Shown here piece after piece: positions 1 to 50,442 of a stretch of 64,000 nucleotides of DNA (within the stretch, counting starts at the first letter, position 1; every line of letters begins with the position of its first letter). The notes beneath the pieces were generated by a model. That model had not been told where the DNA came from, ran no database searches, and worked only from the letters and a program-made list of their open reading frames with translations. This DNA comes from Ophiura sarsii. Its lineage: Eukaryota; Echinodermata; Ophiuroidea; Amphilepidida; Ophiuridae. The translations under genes and the position numbers were made by a program. Where the stretch lies: positions 9,871,717 through 9,935,716 of the forward strand of contig CM069448.1 of the NCBI GenBank assembly GCA_035610835.1, given 5' to 3'.

Positions 1-305
1 GAGGCCTTCTTAATGTTTGTTTAGAGGTTATTAATGCACTTAGAGGGTTTCCGCCATATAATTTCTTGTTTTATGAGGCAGTTTAATGATTTTATCCCCA
101 ATTTAAAAATAAAAAAATCCCTTTTTTAGAGTGCCGTTTTTTTAACCCTTTTTTCTAGGAGTGCCAGTAGGCAATCGTGAGTGCCGGCTCCTCCCGACCG
201 CCTTATAAGTGACTGACAACCCTGGAAGTACCCCAAGCATTTACGCTTACACACAATAATGCGTTAAATATAAACATTATACATGTCCATTCTCTTCTGT
301 ATCAA

Positions 306-311
306 TTTATT
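306..311 (-). promoter_or_regulatory. Candidate poly(A) signal of the SRSF10-like gene
   Basis: AATAAA on the minus strand (plus-strand TTTATT), 91 nt past the possible final stop at 402. The rest of 1-300 shows only T-rich sequence and three copies of GAGTGCC near 130-180, with no gene. Confidence 0.35.
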
Positions 312-401
312 TCTGATAGGATACAGGACAATTTGTTACTTTATGAAACAGTAACATTTTCTTAGTTGTACTTTGGACTCAATTTTCCACCTCTTTGATG
401 T

Positions 402-11702
<11,301 letters not shown>

Positions 11703-11885
11703 TTTTTCTACAGCAGCATGCGCTCGTTTCGTAGTAATTGATCAGCGCAGGCGCAGTCCTCTTTACCTGCAAAACAACCAATGAACCAACAGTAACCTCA
11801 TTTATACACTAAATACGGTACAGATCGCACTCGCACTATTCACTTTGGCTCCCACACGTCACACGTGTGTTTGGCTCTGAGGGGA
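11703..11885 (-). promoter_or_regulatory. Probable promoter / 5' UTR of the SRSF10-like gene
   Basis: Upstream of the start codon (minus strand) are an NRF1-like GCGCAGGCGCAG motif (about 11745-11756), a CCAAT-type ATTGG, a TATAAA (11806-11801) and, near 11853-11870, overlapping CACGTG and TGACGT motifs. A TTTGCAG|GTAAAG around 11768 could also be the end of a 5' UTR intron. Site matches are by eye. Confidence 0.4.
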
Positions 11886-12750
11886 TGTGGCCCTCAGCAG
11901 AAAAAGTTTTGAAACTCATTTGGTGCGATCAGATCGCAGCGATCATCTGGTGTATACTTTTGACCAAAAAATTTATCGAAAGCCACCTCTTCATTTCCAA
12001 TAAATATTTCGAAAGAAGTTGAGCATATTATACTGATATATTCTTGATAAGTATAGAATGGTTTAAAAGCTCGAACAGGGGGGTCTGAGGGGGATGTGCC
12101 CCCGCAGAATTTGATTTTTTTTCTTCAATTTTCGATCTCATTTGGTGCGATCTGGTGTAGGCCTAGGCCTATTATACTTTTGACCAACATTTGATCGAAA
12201 AGCCACCTTTTCATTTCCAATCAATATTTTGTTTTATTTCAATGCAAGAAAGAAGTTGAGCATATTTTCCTGATTTAAGCATAGATTGTTTACAAGCTCG
12301 AACAGGGCGAGTCTGAGGTGTGATGTGCCCCCCCCCCCCCCCCTCAGAATTGGATTTTCTTTTCAATTTTCGAACCCATTTGGTGCTTTTTGGTGTGTAA
12401 TTTTGACTAATATTTTATTGAAAAGCATCACTTTATTTCCGATCAATATTGGCTTTTTATATAGGACTATAGGCCTATATGCCAGAAAGAGGAGGATATA
12501 TTATAAGTTACCTCCAAAATATCAGATTTCTCGTCAATGTTCACCTGGGGCGTCAATCCTGGGTGGACGAGGGGACATGCCCCCCCCCCCCCATGCCCCC
12601 CCCCCCCCCCCCATGCCCCCCCCCCCCCCCCCATGTTTTGAGGTGAAGGGTGGGCACAATATAAAATGTCCCTACCCCCCTCCCATTGAGTTTGCATGTG
12701 ATCGAAATAGAACATTAACTTCTGTTTGTGTAATTTGACCATGTTTTGTT
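11870..12750. repeat. Tandem degenerate monomers of about 200-240 bp
   Basis: Three to four units (starting about 11870, 12062, 12293 and partly 12530) share GCTCGAACAGGG, GTCTGAGG-GATGTGCCCCC, CATTTGGTGCGAT, TTTTGACCAAYATTT and TTGAGCATAT. They are intergenic, just upstream of the SR gene promoter. A proline/histidine frame here is poly-C read as protein, not a gene. Confidence 0.8.
12580..12634. repeat. Poly-C tracts split by ATG
   Basis: Three runs of 12-16 C separated by CATG-type breaks. The length is likely unstable and assembly-dependent. A further run lies at 12888-12903. Confidence 0.9.
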
Positions 12751-12944
12751 AGCAATCAAATGCATATGCCGATAGATCGGTAAAAAGTAGCCTTCAAAAA
12801 GCTGATCTGATACCCTCAAAATGAGTGATTTTGTGCACATCGTTGCAACATTTTCCGACAAGAGGGGGAAACTTCCCCTCGTGCTACCCCCCCCCCCCCC
12901 CCCAAGTGGCGTATACAAATGGCACCCATTGACAAAAGAGTTTT

Positions 12945-13025
12945 AAAAAAAGGAGAGGAGAAGAAGGAGGAAGAGGAGAAGAAGGAGGAAGAGGAGAATG
13001 AGGAAGAGGGAGACAAAGGAACAAG
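12945..13025. repeat. GGAGAAGAAGGA purine repeat
   Basis: A/G-only imperfect repeats of GAGGAGAAGAAGGAGGAA, followed directly by the GTGGCGTAACTAG element. Confidence 0.85.
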
Positions 13026-13034
13026 AGGAGAAGA

Positions 13035-13232
13035 CGCAGTGGCGTAACTAGACTTTTTCATTGGGGGGGGGGGGGGGCAAGAAGGGGCAGTGACTTGAAA
13101 TGGGGGGGGGGGCTCCTAATGGGGGGCTCCATTCCACACCCACACCGATTGATTTCATCTGGGGGGGCAAGCGGGAGGGCAAGGGTTCCAAGGGCTCCAG
13201 CCCCCCCCCCCCCCCGCTGGTTACGCCACTAA
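13035..13232. mobile_element. Short element bounded by GTGGCGTAACTAG termini
   Basis: AGTGGCGTAACTAG (about 13036) and CTGGTTACGCCACT (about 13216-13230) are inverted ends around about 170 bp of G-tract-rich sequence. No clear target duplication. Single-ended relatives lie at 16738, 18206-18222 (inverted), 31706 and 32719. Confidence 0.65.
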
Positions 13233-13489
13233 GAAAACGGAGGTAGGGGAGGATGAAAAATAAGGGCATAGACGGCGCAAATGGAGGGGCCGGGGGGAGC
13301 AAGGTCACGTCCCCATAATTTTAATATGGGAGACGTTAACAACGACCTTTTTAGTGTTAGAAAGGCCAATCTTGGGCATAATTCTGTTATACCCTTCACA
13401 CCAACATCGGTTAGTACGCGTCGTTCTTAAAAATCATGCACTACGAATACCCCTGTGAATGGTATAACAGAATTACTCCCAATTTTGCA

Positions 13490-14130
13490 CGCTTTGCAAG
13501 TATAGTTTAAATGTTTCATTATTCAAGCTTCAAGATGGCGCCAGGAACACTTTTTCTGAACCATTTTTAGTTCAATAACTGATTTTTTTTTGTTTGTTGC
13601 TTAATTGATTCGCATTCGCGCTCATTTCCCTACAGGTTTCAACATAGAATGTGTCTCGAACCACCGTATATTCTATAATAGTAATGCTAATTTGTGCACG
13701 CTTCGCGCGTATTAGTTTCAATGTTTCATTATTTAAGCTTTAAACAAAGAAGGCTTCAGGACATTTTTCCATGACCATTTTAGTTCAAAAACTGCAAAAT
13801 ACTTGCGCGTTTCGCGCGCATATTCTCTACAGGTTTTAACGTTATAATTGCCCTCAAACCATACGAATTGGATTTGGACTTGATGTATGTAACTATGCAA
13901 TATCAAGCCGTCAAAAACGTCATGACTTTAAGTGTTAGAAATGCCAATTTTTGCGCGCTTCGCGCGTAGTTTCAATGTTTAATTATTTAATTATTTAAGC
14001 TTAACAAGAAAGCTTCAAGACAGTTTTGCATGACCATTTCATTCAAAAACTGAACAATGTTGCACGTCTCTGCCCACATATTTTCTACAGGTTTTAACAT
14101 TATAATGGCCCTCAGCTATATATCTCAAAC
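13490..14130. repeat. Three degenerate tandem units with GCGCGCTTCGCGCG motifs
   Basis: Units near 13500, 13700 and 13955 share TTTCAATGTTTCATTATTTAAGCTT, written here in two parts (TTTCAATGTTT and ATTATTTAAGCTT), then GACCATTTYAGTTCAAAAACTG, again in parts (GACCATTT, TTCAAAAACTG), and end CTACAGGTTTTAAC. CG-rich TTTGCGCGCTTCGCGCG blocks separate them. No gene is visible in 13.3-14.2 kb. Confidence 0.7.
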
Positions 14131-14464
14131 GACACAAGATTATATTCTAGAAATATTATGTTGTATTTGTTCAAAAGCAATACTTAAATGAAGTTTATGA
14201 ACATATACCTTCCTGGTAGAAATGAACAATAAATTCATATTGCCCGATTTTATTATACAGATTTACCCCTCAGCTCGATGTTTGTCTTCTGTAAGACTCT
14301 TCTTGTTAACAAATGTCATGACTGTGTCAGTTGTATTATGTCATAAAGTTAGGCAAAAAGTGGTGTATAACTTCATACCCGGATTTCATAAAGCATTGCT
14401 AAGTTAGGCATAATGGTGTGCAGCGATCAAGCAAAGTTAGGCATTCATTTTCATGGGTATAAAA

Positions 14465-14620
14465 ACATTTCGCACGGTCAAAAAAATTCGCACGGTCAAA
14501 AAAAATCGCATGGTCAAAAAATTTCGCACGGTCATAATCACACGGTCAAAACATTTCGTACGGTCACAAATAATCGCGCAGTAAAAAAATCGCACAGTCA
14601 AAACAACAGCACAGTCAACA
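14465..14620. repeat. Tandem repeat of TTTCGCACGGTCAAAAAA (about 17 bp)
   Basis: About nine imperfect units of CGCACGGTCAAAA, degrading to the right. The same unit occurs in inverted orientation at 16995-17075. Confidence 0.85.
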
Positions 14621-15089
14621 ACAAATGGCCAATCCTGAATAATCAGCGGCCCCTCTCCGGCCCCCAACCGTTGGCGCACGCTTCAGCAAGCACATCTCAC
14701 CGACAATTTTTTTCTTCAGAAGAGTTATGGTCAAAATCGCAAATGTACCGACGCAACCGCATTTGTGCCGACAGATTTGAAGAATGGGGCAGATTTTACC
14801 GACAGATTTGACTAGGGGTGTCACACCCCCCTTTGGGGACGCCCTTCCAAGTTGCAACCTTTGCACCCCTCCAGTCAGCTCAAGCTTCAAGCCCCGACCC
14901 ATTTTGTCCCCCAAACAATCGAAAATGTTGAGGTGTTATGTCAAAATGACCGTATAAATATATAGGGGAGGTTGGGGCAACTGGTCCGGTTAAGCATATT
15001 TCATCAGATTAAAGGGAAGCGGTCATGGTGAGGATTCTAACGAAAATTGAACAGCGCGCGGCGACTATTTGAATCTAAACAAGTTGGAC

Positions 15090-15118
15090 ATTGTTTGTTT
15101 GTTTGTTTGTTTGTTTAC
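15090..15118. repeat. (TTTG)n microsatellite
   Basis: Six or more TTTG units. The surrounding 14.65-15.45 kb has no recognisable gene. Confidence 0.85.
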
Positions 15119-15448
15119 ACGGTCGGTCCGTACAGACACACGCTTGGGTCCTGAAGATTGGCGCAGTCTGTAATTGTTCTACGTACGTTTACATGCAAGC
15201 GGTATTGTGTGCGACTCTACAACAATCTCTTAACCCAACGTGGACGGCGCGCTCAATCAACCATCCTTCATTTGATTGAACGCATTTTCTATCGTATGAT
15301 GTAAGTGATGTATTAGTTATGAGCTAAGGTTTAGCTGGTACAAAATCGTCGTCAGCGGTTTCTTTTCCTCACCATGCGCTATTGCCTTTAAAGCTCGTGT
15401 AAATATTTATGGAATTGCTATGAAAATATCAGCCATGTAACTGTTTAC

Positions 15449-16082
15449 ATATGAAGAGGTATTTTGCAAAAGGGCTATGGTGCATTTTTTCAAAAAATGA
15501 GTTTGATATAGAAATGTATAGGGAAAAATCATATGTTTCAAGGAAACAAAGTCATTTTTTTCAAAAAGACCTACATCTCATTGTAAACAGCCATTGAAAT
15601 TGTTGTTTTGTTGCAAAAGGGCCTGTATCCAGAATTAAATCGGGATACAGGCCCTTTTGCAACAAAACAACAACTTCAATGGCTGTTTACAATGAGATGT
15701 AGGTCTTTTTGGAAAAAATGACTTTATTTCCTTGAAACATGATTGTGACCTATACATTTCAATATCAAACTTATTTATTTGAAATGATTAAAATAAATGA
15801 TTTTTTGTGTGTGGTATTTTTTCTTTATGTACAAACAGATGGAGTTTTGTTGCAAAAGGGCCTACATCCAAATTTTCAAAAAATGTAAACATGATTTAAA
15901 AAAAAATTAAAACTAGCACATTTAAAATTTATTTCAATTTCAATTAGTATGTATGTGTACCTCTTTCATAATCCATTCAGTTTTTCAATTGCTCAACTTG
16001 AATATTTAGAAACAGTTTTTTGACTTTTTCTCAATAAGAGCCAAAGTGGATGTAGGCCCTTTTGCAAAATACCTCTTCATAT
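15449..16082. mobile_element. Nested fold-back element (634 bp) with repeated TTGCAAAAGGGC
   Basis: Outer ends ATATGAAGAGGTATTTTGCA / inverse are perfect for about 27 bp (15449-15475 and 16056-16082). Inside is a second, larger imperfect palindrome, about 15490-15770, centred near 15634 on ATCCAGAATTAAATCGGGAT. The motif TTGCAAAAGGGCC(T)RYATCC or its inverse occurs five times (15464, 15610, 15645, 15849, 16050), always at an arm edge. No coding capacity. Confidence 0.88.
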
Positions 16083-16735
16083 AACATATAATCGCGAAAA
16101 TTTGGTCTAAAATGAAGCAAAACCCCTAAAAATCACCCTTAGAAATGGGTAGGGGTTCCGTGAATCTCCAGCGGCACACCCCCGACCAAACCAAATCCGA
16201 GTACCCCCCCCCCCCCCCCCGCCGGGGGCCTACCGCCACTGCCTCTCGGTCTATAATGGGATCAAAGACTTACACTAATGCCTTGATGTGGGATCGAGGG
16301 ATCGATATTGCTCGTTTAATATCACGCTCTTGATTTCGCCATGGAATTAATTTCTAATAATTCCATGATTTCGCGAAACAAAAAAATGTCTTTCAACAAA
16401 ATTATTATATATATATTTTGAGCTCTGACAATCGACTCATCGAGACCCCAAAGCAGTACGCTTCATCTCTCCTGAGGTCAGTCATGAGTCATGACACGTG
16501 CATGTGAGGTATATAGGCCTATATACTTCAAAATCATCCATTGTTCATATTGGTCAAAGCCGCGACCATGTCCTGAGTGTGGCACGCGAATGGTTACATT
16601 GTAACAATAATTTACACTCTATACTAGATCAACATTTGTGACGATATTTAACAATTGAATTGGTGTTTTTATGATGTGTGCATTGAAAACAAACCTCACC
16701 TTCACCTGGACAAGAATCAACGGTATAGCCGAGCC

Positions 16736-16975
16736 CAGTGGCGTAACAGCCGGGGGGCAGGCCCCCCCCCCCCCCGAAGGTGCTCAGCAGGAAATTCAAA
16801 CCTACCCACCAGGAAAAATGGGTGAAGGGAAAAGAGGAAAAGAAGGGGGAAAGGGAAAGAAAAGAGAGAGAGAAAGGAAAAAGGGAGGAAAAGGAAAAAG
16901 GAAAAGGAGAAAAAAAGGGGAAAGAAAGAAAAGAAGAAAGGGAAAGAAAGCAAGAAAGAAATTTTCGCAGTATAA
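16736..16975. repeat. GTGGCGTAAC fragment followed by a 150-nt polypurine tract
   Basis: CAGTGGCGTAACAGCC and a G/C homopolymer pair are followed by an almost pure A/G stretch (about 16815-16962). Lys/Arg/Glu-rich frames on one strand and Phe/Ser/Leu-rich frames on the other come from this composition and are not genes. Confidence 0.8.
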
Positions 16976-16994
16976 AAAGCGCAACAGTCATCAA

Positions 16995-17075
16995 ATTGTT
17001 GACTGTTGTGCTTTTTGTGACCGTGCGAAATTTTGTGACCGTGCGAAATTTTGTGACCGTGCAATTTTTTTTGAC
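16995..17075. repeat. Inverted TTTTGTGACCGTGCGAAA array
   Basis: Four units of GTGACCGTGCGAAATTTT, the inverse of the 14465-14620 repeat. The two arrays face each other across 2.4 kb. Confidence 0.85.
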
Positions 17076-17485
17076 CCATGTAAAGTTCCATGAAGTGTGA
17101 CATTTTGTTGTTTCTTAATTTGTATACACATTTTCTTTAATATATCTTTCTTTGTAAATTGTGATTCAATCCTTACAACTTTACAAGTGCAATGTTTTGA
17201 TGTTGTTAATGTGCATTTTATATCGTAATTTTAATATTGTATATTCATTAGCATGTAATTGGTCACGAGATGCTTCTGAATAAAATACCAATAATAATAA
17301 TAATAATAAATACATGCATCTTCATTGTCAAAAGCGCGCAAAGCGTGTTTTCCTTATAAACCGCGTCTCTTGTTACGTATAACTAGGCCTAATATAATGA
17401 ATGAACGAACGAATGAATGCAAGAATAGGTGAACGGATAAATAATTAGTTTCATTAATTGTAGAATTTAATTAATTATTATACAT

Positions 17486-18505
17486 CAGGGTGAGTCAAAG
17501 TCCCGGGTCAAAGTATTCAGGTCCCGTTTTTAGAAAATCAGGAAAAATACTTCTTGTTAAAAATTGGCAAATGTCTTCATTGTTTATACACTGCAAAAAC
17601 ACTGGTGTTAAAATCAACACAGAGGGTGTTAATTTTAACACCACAGAAGTGTCCCAGCGGGGCCACACTTTCTGGTGTTGATTAACACCAGTCTTTGGTG
17701 TTGATGAATTAATACTCCATGGGTGTTGCTATATAAACACTCTCAGGGTGTTAATTTTACCCTCCTATGTTAATTTTTACACCTTCTGGTGTTAAAATAT
17801 TAAAAAAATGACACCTTCTGGTGTTAAAATATTAAAAAAATTATTAAAACTTGAACGTTTTTGTGAATTAATGTTCTTACTTGCCATTTAATTATGGAAT
17901 GGTGCATGTTGATACAATCCAAAGTGTTACAACCAATATAACCAACCTCCGTGCGCATGTGTGGAATAATGACACCCATGGGAGTTAAGGGGGAGGGGGA
18001 TGACATGGGAGTTAAGGGGGGGGGGGGAGTTGCCTCCCCTGACGAAAAAAATTCTTAAAAACGCCGCCCTTCGTGCCCCCGCCCTATTGTGCCCCGCCCC
18101 ATACTCCGGATGTATATAGTGTGTATATATAGGCATTATTAGGGATGCACCATCTGCAAACAAAATTGAGAAAATTTCGAAAAACTTGCCCACCCTGAAA
18201 AAAATCCTAGCTACGCCACTGACGCCATTGATTGACAAGTTCAAAATGACTATCTGTGGTTAGACTTTTGCATTCAAGAGGTAGTACCTTGGAAGTTGTG
18301 CCAGATTAAATTTCACAGAATTTGAGAAAATATGCACATCTCCCATTTTATTTGGAATAGGCCCTAACCAATTTGAATGAAAAAAAGAAAGAAGTTTAAT
18401 AACAACGCGTTCTTACTGAGCATATCAATAAACATATTAATGTTGGCATAAACTGGTTTAAAAAATCGGTACAATATCGGGACCTGAATATTTTGACTCA
18501 CCCTG
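17486..18505. mobile_element. TA-flanked element with CAGGGTGAGTCAAA termini (1020 bp)
   Basis: CAGGGTGAGTCAAAGT and ATTTTGACTCACCCTG are inverted ends, and both share TATTCAGGTCCCG just inside. The right end abuts TA, and the left end lies near a TA, as expected of Tc1/mariner-type targets. The interior is a composite: a CACTGCAAAAACACTGGTG repeat (17588-17840) and an inverted AGTGGCGTAGCTAG element (about 17975-18225). No transposase. Confidence 0.75.
17588..17840. repeat. GGTGTTAA-rich repeat inside the TA-flanked element
   Basis: It begins CACTGCAAAAACACTGGTGT and contains about ten direct and inverted copies of CTGGTGTTAA / TTAACACC. It is a typical dispersed animal MITE-like repeat and its far end is not clear. 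Confidence 0.65.
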
Positions 18506-18520
18506 TATAATTTATAAATT

Positions 18521-18571
18521 ATGGATGGATGGATGGATGGGTGGATGAATGGATGGATGGATGGATGGATG
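18521..18571. repeat. (ATGG)n microsatellite
   Basis: Twelve ATGG units with two variants. Confidence 0.95.
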
Positions 18572-19079
18572 AAATAGGCTAATGCATTTAGACCTATAAT
18601 TACATGCAGTCACAGATGCAATGAATTGCAAGGTCTTTTTCCGATAATATTTAGGGCATCTAGCATTCTAACTCTAGTGTGAATTTTGCAAGAATTGTTA
18701 TATAAGTGCTGAAATTAAATTATTGTGCAATAAATCGATAGTCAGGTCATTTTACCATTTATGATTTTACAAAAATAGTTAATATCAAGGACAGGAAAAC
18801 ACCTATGCATGCACTCTTTCACTACACACCTGCACCTCGCGTTTTAATGAAATTGGCAGATATATGGGAGATTGTAAAAATAACTTTCGCAAACAAATCC
18901 CAAAATGTCTAAAGCTGCCGATCATTTCGCCCGAAATACTATCGGGCCGCGGTACAAACAAAAATGGGTTGTTTACACCATTGACATGTCTCCAAACTGA
19001 CAGTCTTGTTTTTAAAAGCCGCACAACCGAGCTATCTTTTGTTTAATAATGAATATTCAGTAGTGCTAAGGTTGTTTGT

Positions 19080-19487
19080 GTGAAATTATACGTGACGTCA
19101 CGATGGCCTGATCGAGCTCGCTTCGTCCATCATACATAATTGTAGGGAGTGAGCGTCAAACGTGCGTGTTCCGCGAACTGTAAACGAGCAGCACATATCT
19201 CCTGATCATATTTTGTTATCATAAAAATATTAAAATCAACTCACTTAAGGTATTGATGTACCTTTTAAAGTGTAAAATCGCGCATAAAACTCCTAAAATA
19301 TATTTTAGTAAACACATACTAAAAGCCATTTAAATAAAACTTCCCTATTTGGCATAATCGATCAATCTGGGGGCTCGTCTCCTGTTGTCGGGGCGTTGAG
19401 ATTTCGAAATACACTCTTCTCAGCTGATATTGCGACACTCCATCAATTCGTTTCACATATATACGAACGTGTACTTACACAAGGAAA
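19080..19487 (+). promoter_or_regulatory. Probable promoter / 5' UTR of the WBP1-like gene
   Basis: Locally CpG-containing sequence directly upstream of the start codon. It carries a full CRE palindrome TGACGTCA at 19093-19100 within CGTGACGTCACG. No TATA box is clear. The interval from 18.6 kb is free of repeats, unlike the block to its left. Confidence 0.4.
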
Positions 19488-47335
<27,848 letters not shown>

Positions 47336-48810
47336 CATCTCCAAAAGTAACTATTTATGTGTTTCGGTGATTGGCAATGAGATTATCAACAACGGATGGT
47401 TTGTTTGTAGGCGCAATTCACTAAGACGGCTTCATGGTTAGCTTTGCCCCGATAATCAAGGCAACTTTTTCCAACTTTGCTGTGCAACGGTTGTGATAAT
47501 GTTAATGTTTACGAATCGGGACTAAGGTCTATATAGTTGAAATGTAGAAGGAGGTATGAGAGCGGTTAGTTCAACCAATTTCTAGTACAATGTGACTGCA
47601 ATTGGTGGTACATAACAACCAAGACAATGTCAATTTTACATCAGAACATTTCAGGATGGCAATTAGTGCAAATCTGGAGGTTTGTTTATGTTTTGAAAGC
47701 ATCATTTAATACATGGCTTCTTTATGTGCTCAAGAATGTGTGCCAGATTTTTTTCTAAGGATCCTATATTTAACATGATTATGTTGTACAGAACTTTGAT
47801 CTGCCTTGTACAGATAATGAATGCAGGATTAATTTGACTTTGTGTAAAGTTAAAACATACCAAATTGTTTGCACACAGTAGAAACCCACATAGAAATACT
47901 ACTAACTTGTTGGATGGGTTGGGTAGCTCACTTTTTTTGAACTTTTACCAATTTAGCTTTCAGTTTTCATTCGCCTCACTCCAGGCAAATTTTCATACAC
48001 GAGCAGTTTCATCCAGTTAAAATATGTAGATCTAAAGACGAGATGTGCAAAACAAAATAAATCACAAAAATAAATCGCAGGGAAAGCCAACATTTTGCCT
48101 CTTTGTTGGCGAGCGCTCACTAATGGTGTCAATGTCAACACTCATGAGCTTGTGTAAATGTTTTTGAATATGTGAATGAATGTATCAGTCAAGAGGAAAA
48201 AATTGATTGATCGATCGATCGATCAAATAATTGATGCTTAATGACTTAACTGTCGCACTGTTGGTGATTTTCAATGCTGCATTTTAAAATCAAATTATTT
48301 ATAATACAATCGCCGACAGTTGCTTGCACTTTTTGAAGATGGGATTCTCTTGTTTTGGTTCTTGTAATTCTTACAATACCCTATTTGTGCAAAAGGATGC
48401 ATCTATTTATTGCTTAGTTTACCGACATGTTTGTTACACTCTAAAAGCTTCAACTATTCATTTCGCTCGTCTCAAGATAAAGACCAGAGTGATTACTTTT
48501 ACAATTGTTTCCTTAAAATTGCAAATGTAAATCTCTAATGGCAGTAAGGATGTATATTGTATATTCAATGGTTATAACTAGCTAAATATAAAATCTTTCC
48601 TTTCAGAACATTACCTTCTGTGGGCCACTAAGGCCAATACAATAGCTTGTTTTGTTGACCAAGATTTTGAAAAGTTGTCATATTGTGCAGTCTTTCTAAT
48701 CTGATTTTGTTAATCGTTTAAAATAATTTATTTCAAGCAAGGAAGATAAATGTGTATGTGTGGATCTGGCATTTTTGAGTTGTTCTGGGCAAAAATACCA
48801 TGTTTTAACT

Positions 48811-48888
48811 GTTAAAAGAATGGAAGAAAGCAAAACATATGAAATCACTTGTTAAAAGAATGGAAGATATCTAAACATATGAAATCAC
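48811..48888. repeat. 40-bp tandem duplication
   Basis: GTTAAAAGAATGGAAG...AAACATATGAAATCACTT repeats once with few changes. Confidence 0.85.
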
Positions 48889-49092
48889 CTACAATGATTG
48901 ATGTTGGATAAAGTTCGTTTTTGTGGAACCAAAAAAGAAGTTGCTGTCAATACAATTTGTGTCATTTTTACTGGGGTATAGCCTTACCCCATCTGTCTTG
49001 CATACCAAATGCATGTTACATTTATGTGTGGATTAAGAATATTTTATCTGATCTCTTGTTACAAATTCAATTGCGACTGTACATGCAGTTAA

Positions 49093-49098
49093 AATAAA
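49093..49098 (+). promoter_or_regulatory. Candidate poly(A) signal of the WBP1-like gene
   Basis: AATAAA with a GU-rich downstream element within 40 nt. Earlier AATAAA at 48056 is an alternative. Confidence 0.4.
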
Positions 49099-49685
49099 GC
49101 AAACGCAAGTTACTGTGTCCAGAGTTGTGTGGGTTTAGTTCTTCTCATACTTCTCAGTTTGCAAACGCAATCTATCACTTGTATACCTAAGAACACGGTC
49201 GCAATTGACTTAAATTGGGAGACGAGAGTAACTACTTGATATTCTGGTGACATACTGCTCAAGAGCTTTCCAAGACCAGGTAATAAATACAAATATTTTC
49301 ATAGTTTTGTTTTTGTTTGTATTATATATAAACACACTTATTGTGAAAATATAAACAAAGGTATGGCAGTATCATGTTTACTCCTGAAACAGAAATATGC
49401 ATCCATATAAGAACGAGATAAAGGTGTGAAAATTATGAAGTTTCTGTTGCATTCTAGAAAACACGAAATTGTCTTCACTTCTACTGTTGTGCAGTTGAGG
49501 AGAAAATGAAAGAGTAGTTGCAATATTATTTTTATATACATTAGGAATAGGGGACAGTGCTTAATTAGTGACAATGATCTGTTGATTTCTGGTATTATAT
49601 TATTGATCAGAATATGCAAGTTAACATGTTTCTAATTAGTATTATTGTCATATTATAAATGTGATTATATAATCTCATGGTACAG

Positions 49686-49960
49686 GTGGCACAGTTCAGT
49701 GGCCAATATACACTAGTTTTGTGTACACATGAACTGTGCCTTCCTGAGTGGATGGTAGTTGATATAGAGATTAATCATTCGACTACCAGAGAACGAGGGG
49801 ATATGGACATCTTTGAAGCATGAACAAAAGAATCATAATTATTCAAAAATATTTAATGATATGAGTATGACCATATTTCAAATAGTCCAGTCATACTGAT
49901 ATTTAAATAGTCCAGTCTTACTGGACTAGTTGATATCCCCTCGCTCTCCTAATTACTGGT
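49686..49960. repeat. Two short inverted repeats
   Basis: GGCACAGTTCA and its exact inverse (about 49688-49741) with a 32-nt loop. Then AGAGAACGAGGGGATAT (about 49787) and ATATCCCCTCGCTCTCC (about 49932) are inverted, with duplicated AATAGTCCAGTC blocks between. Confidence 0.75.
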
Positions 49961-50086
49961 CGTTTGATGTAATATTTAAGACCAAGCGTCAAGTCTGTTC
50001 TACGTTGTTGTAGATCAGTTTGATCTGTGTAATTAATACATAGCTTTAATTTTAATACATGGGCGTGCAGGGCTGTATTTAAAGGA

Positions 50087-50442
50087 GGGGTCCCGCAAGC
50101 ACAACATTCTGCATTATATGTTAGAAAAATAACTATAAAGCCCAACTTTTGAAATAGAACAAAACACGACACTTCTGACAAAAACGAATAAAAACCGCCA
50201 TCTCTCAACATGCAATTCTTAAAATCCGGGACAATTGTCGATGAAGTCACAGTCATACAATGCACATGGGCAAATTTGAGCATCGATATTTAAACCATGC
50301 AATTTTAAAAACTGCATGTTGAGAGATGGCAATTTTTATGTTTTTGTGACTAGTATAGCATTTTGTTCTATATAATTGAGCAATTTCGGCTTGATAATTA
50401 TTTTTCTAACAAATAATGCTCAATGTTGTGCTTGCAGACCCC
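50087..50442. mobile_element. Fold-back MITE (356 bp) with about 150-bp arms
   Basis: GGGGTCCCGCAAGCACAACA...CCATCTCTCAACATGCA on the left is inverted on the right as TGCATGTTGAGAGATGGC...GCTTGCAGACCCC. Identity by eye is about 75-80%, better at both ends of the arms. No coding content. Confidence 0.85.

Larger units (their letters stand above)
47336..49098 (+). other. Probable 3' UTR of the WBP1-like gene
   Basis: Repeat-poor AT-rich sequence after the stop. AATAAA occurs at 48056-48061, about 48069 and 49093-49098; the last is followed by a GT-rich stretch (TGTGTCCAGAGTTGTGTGGG), making it the best poly(A) site. It includes a GATC microsatellite (48205-48226) and a 40-bp duplication (48811-48888). 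UTR extent is inference. Confidence 0.45.

Noticed and set aside
12286..12738. 150-codon proline-rich frame
   Set aside because: Made of poly-C runs and repeat monomers; no splice or promoter context.
16629..17103. Overlapping Lys/Arg-rich and Phe/Ser-rich frames of 106-140 codons on both strands
   Set aside because: All arise from one polypurine tract; the same happens at 60.1 and 61.2 kb.
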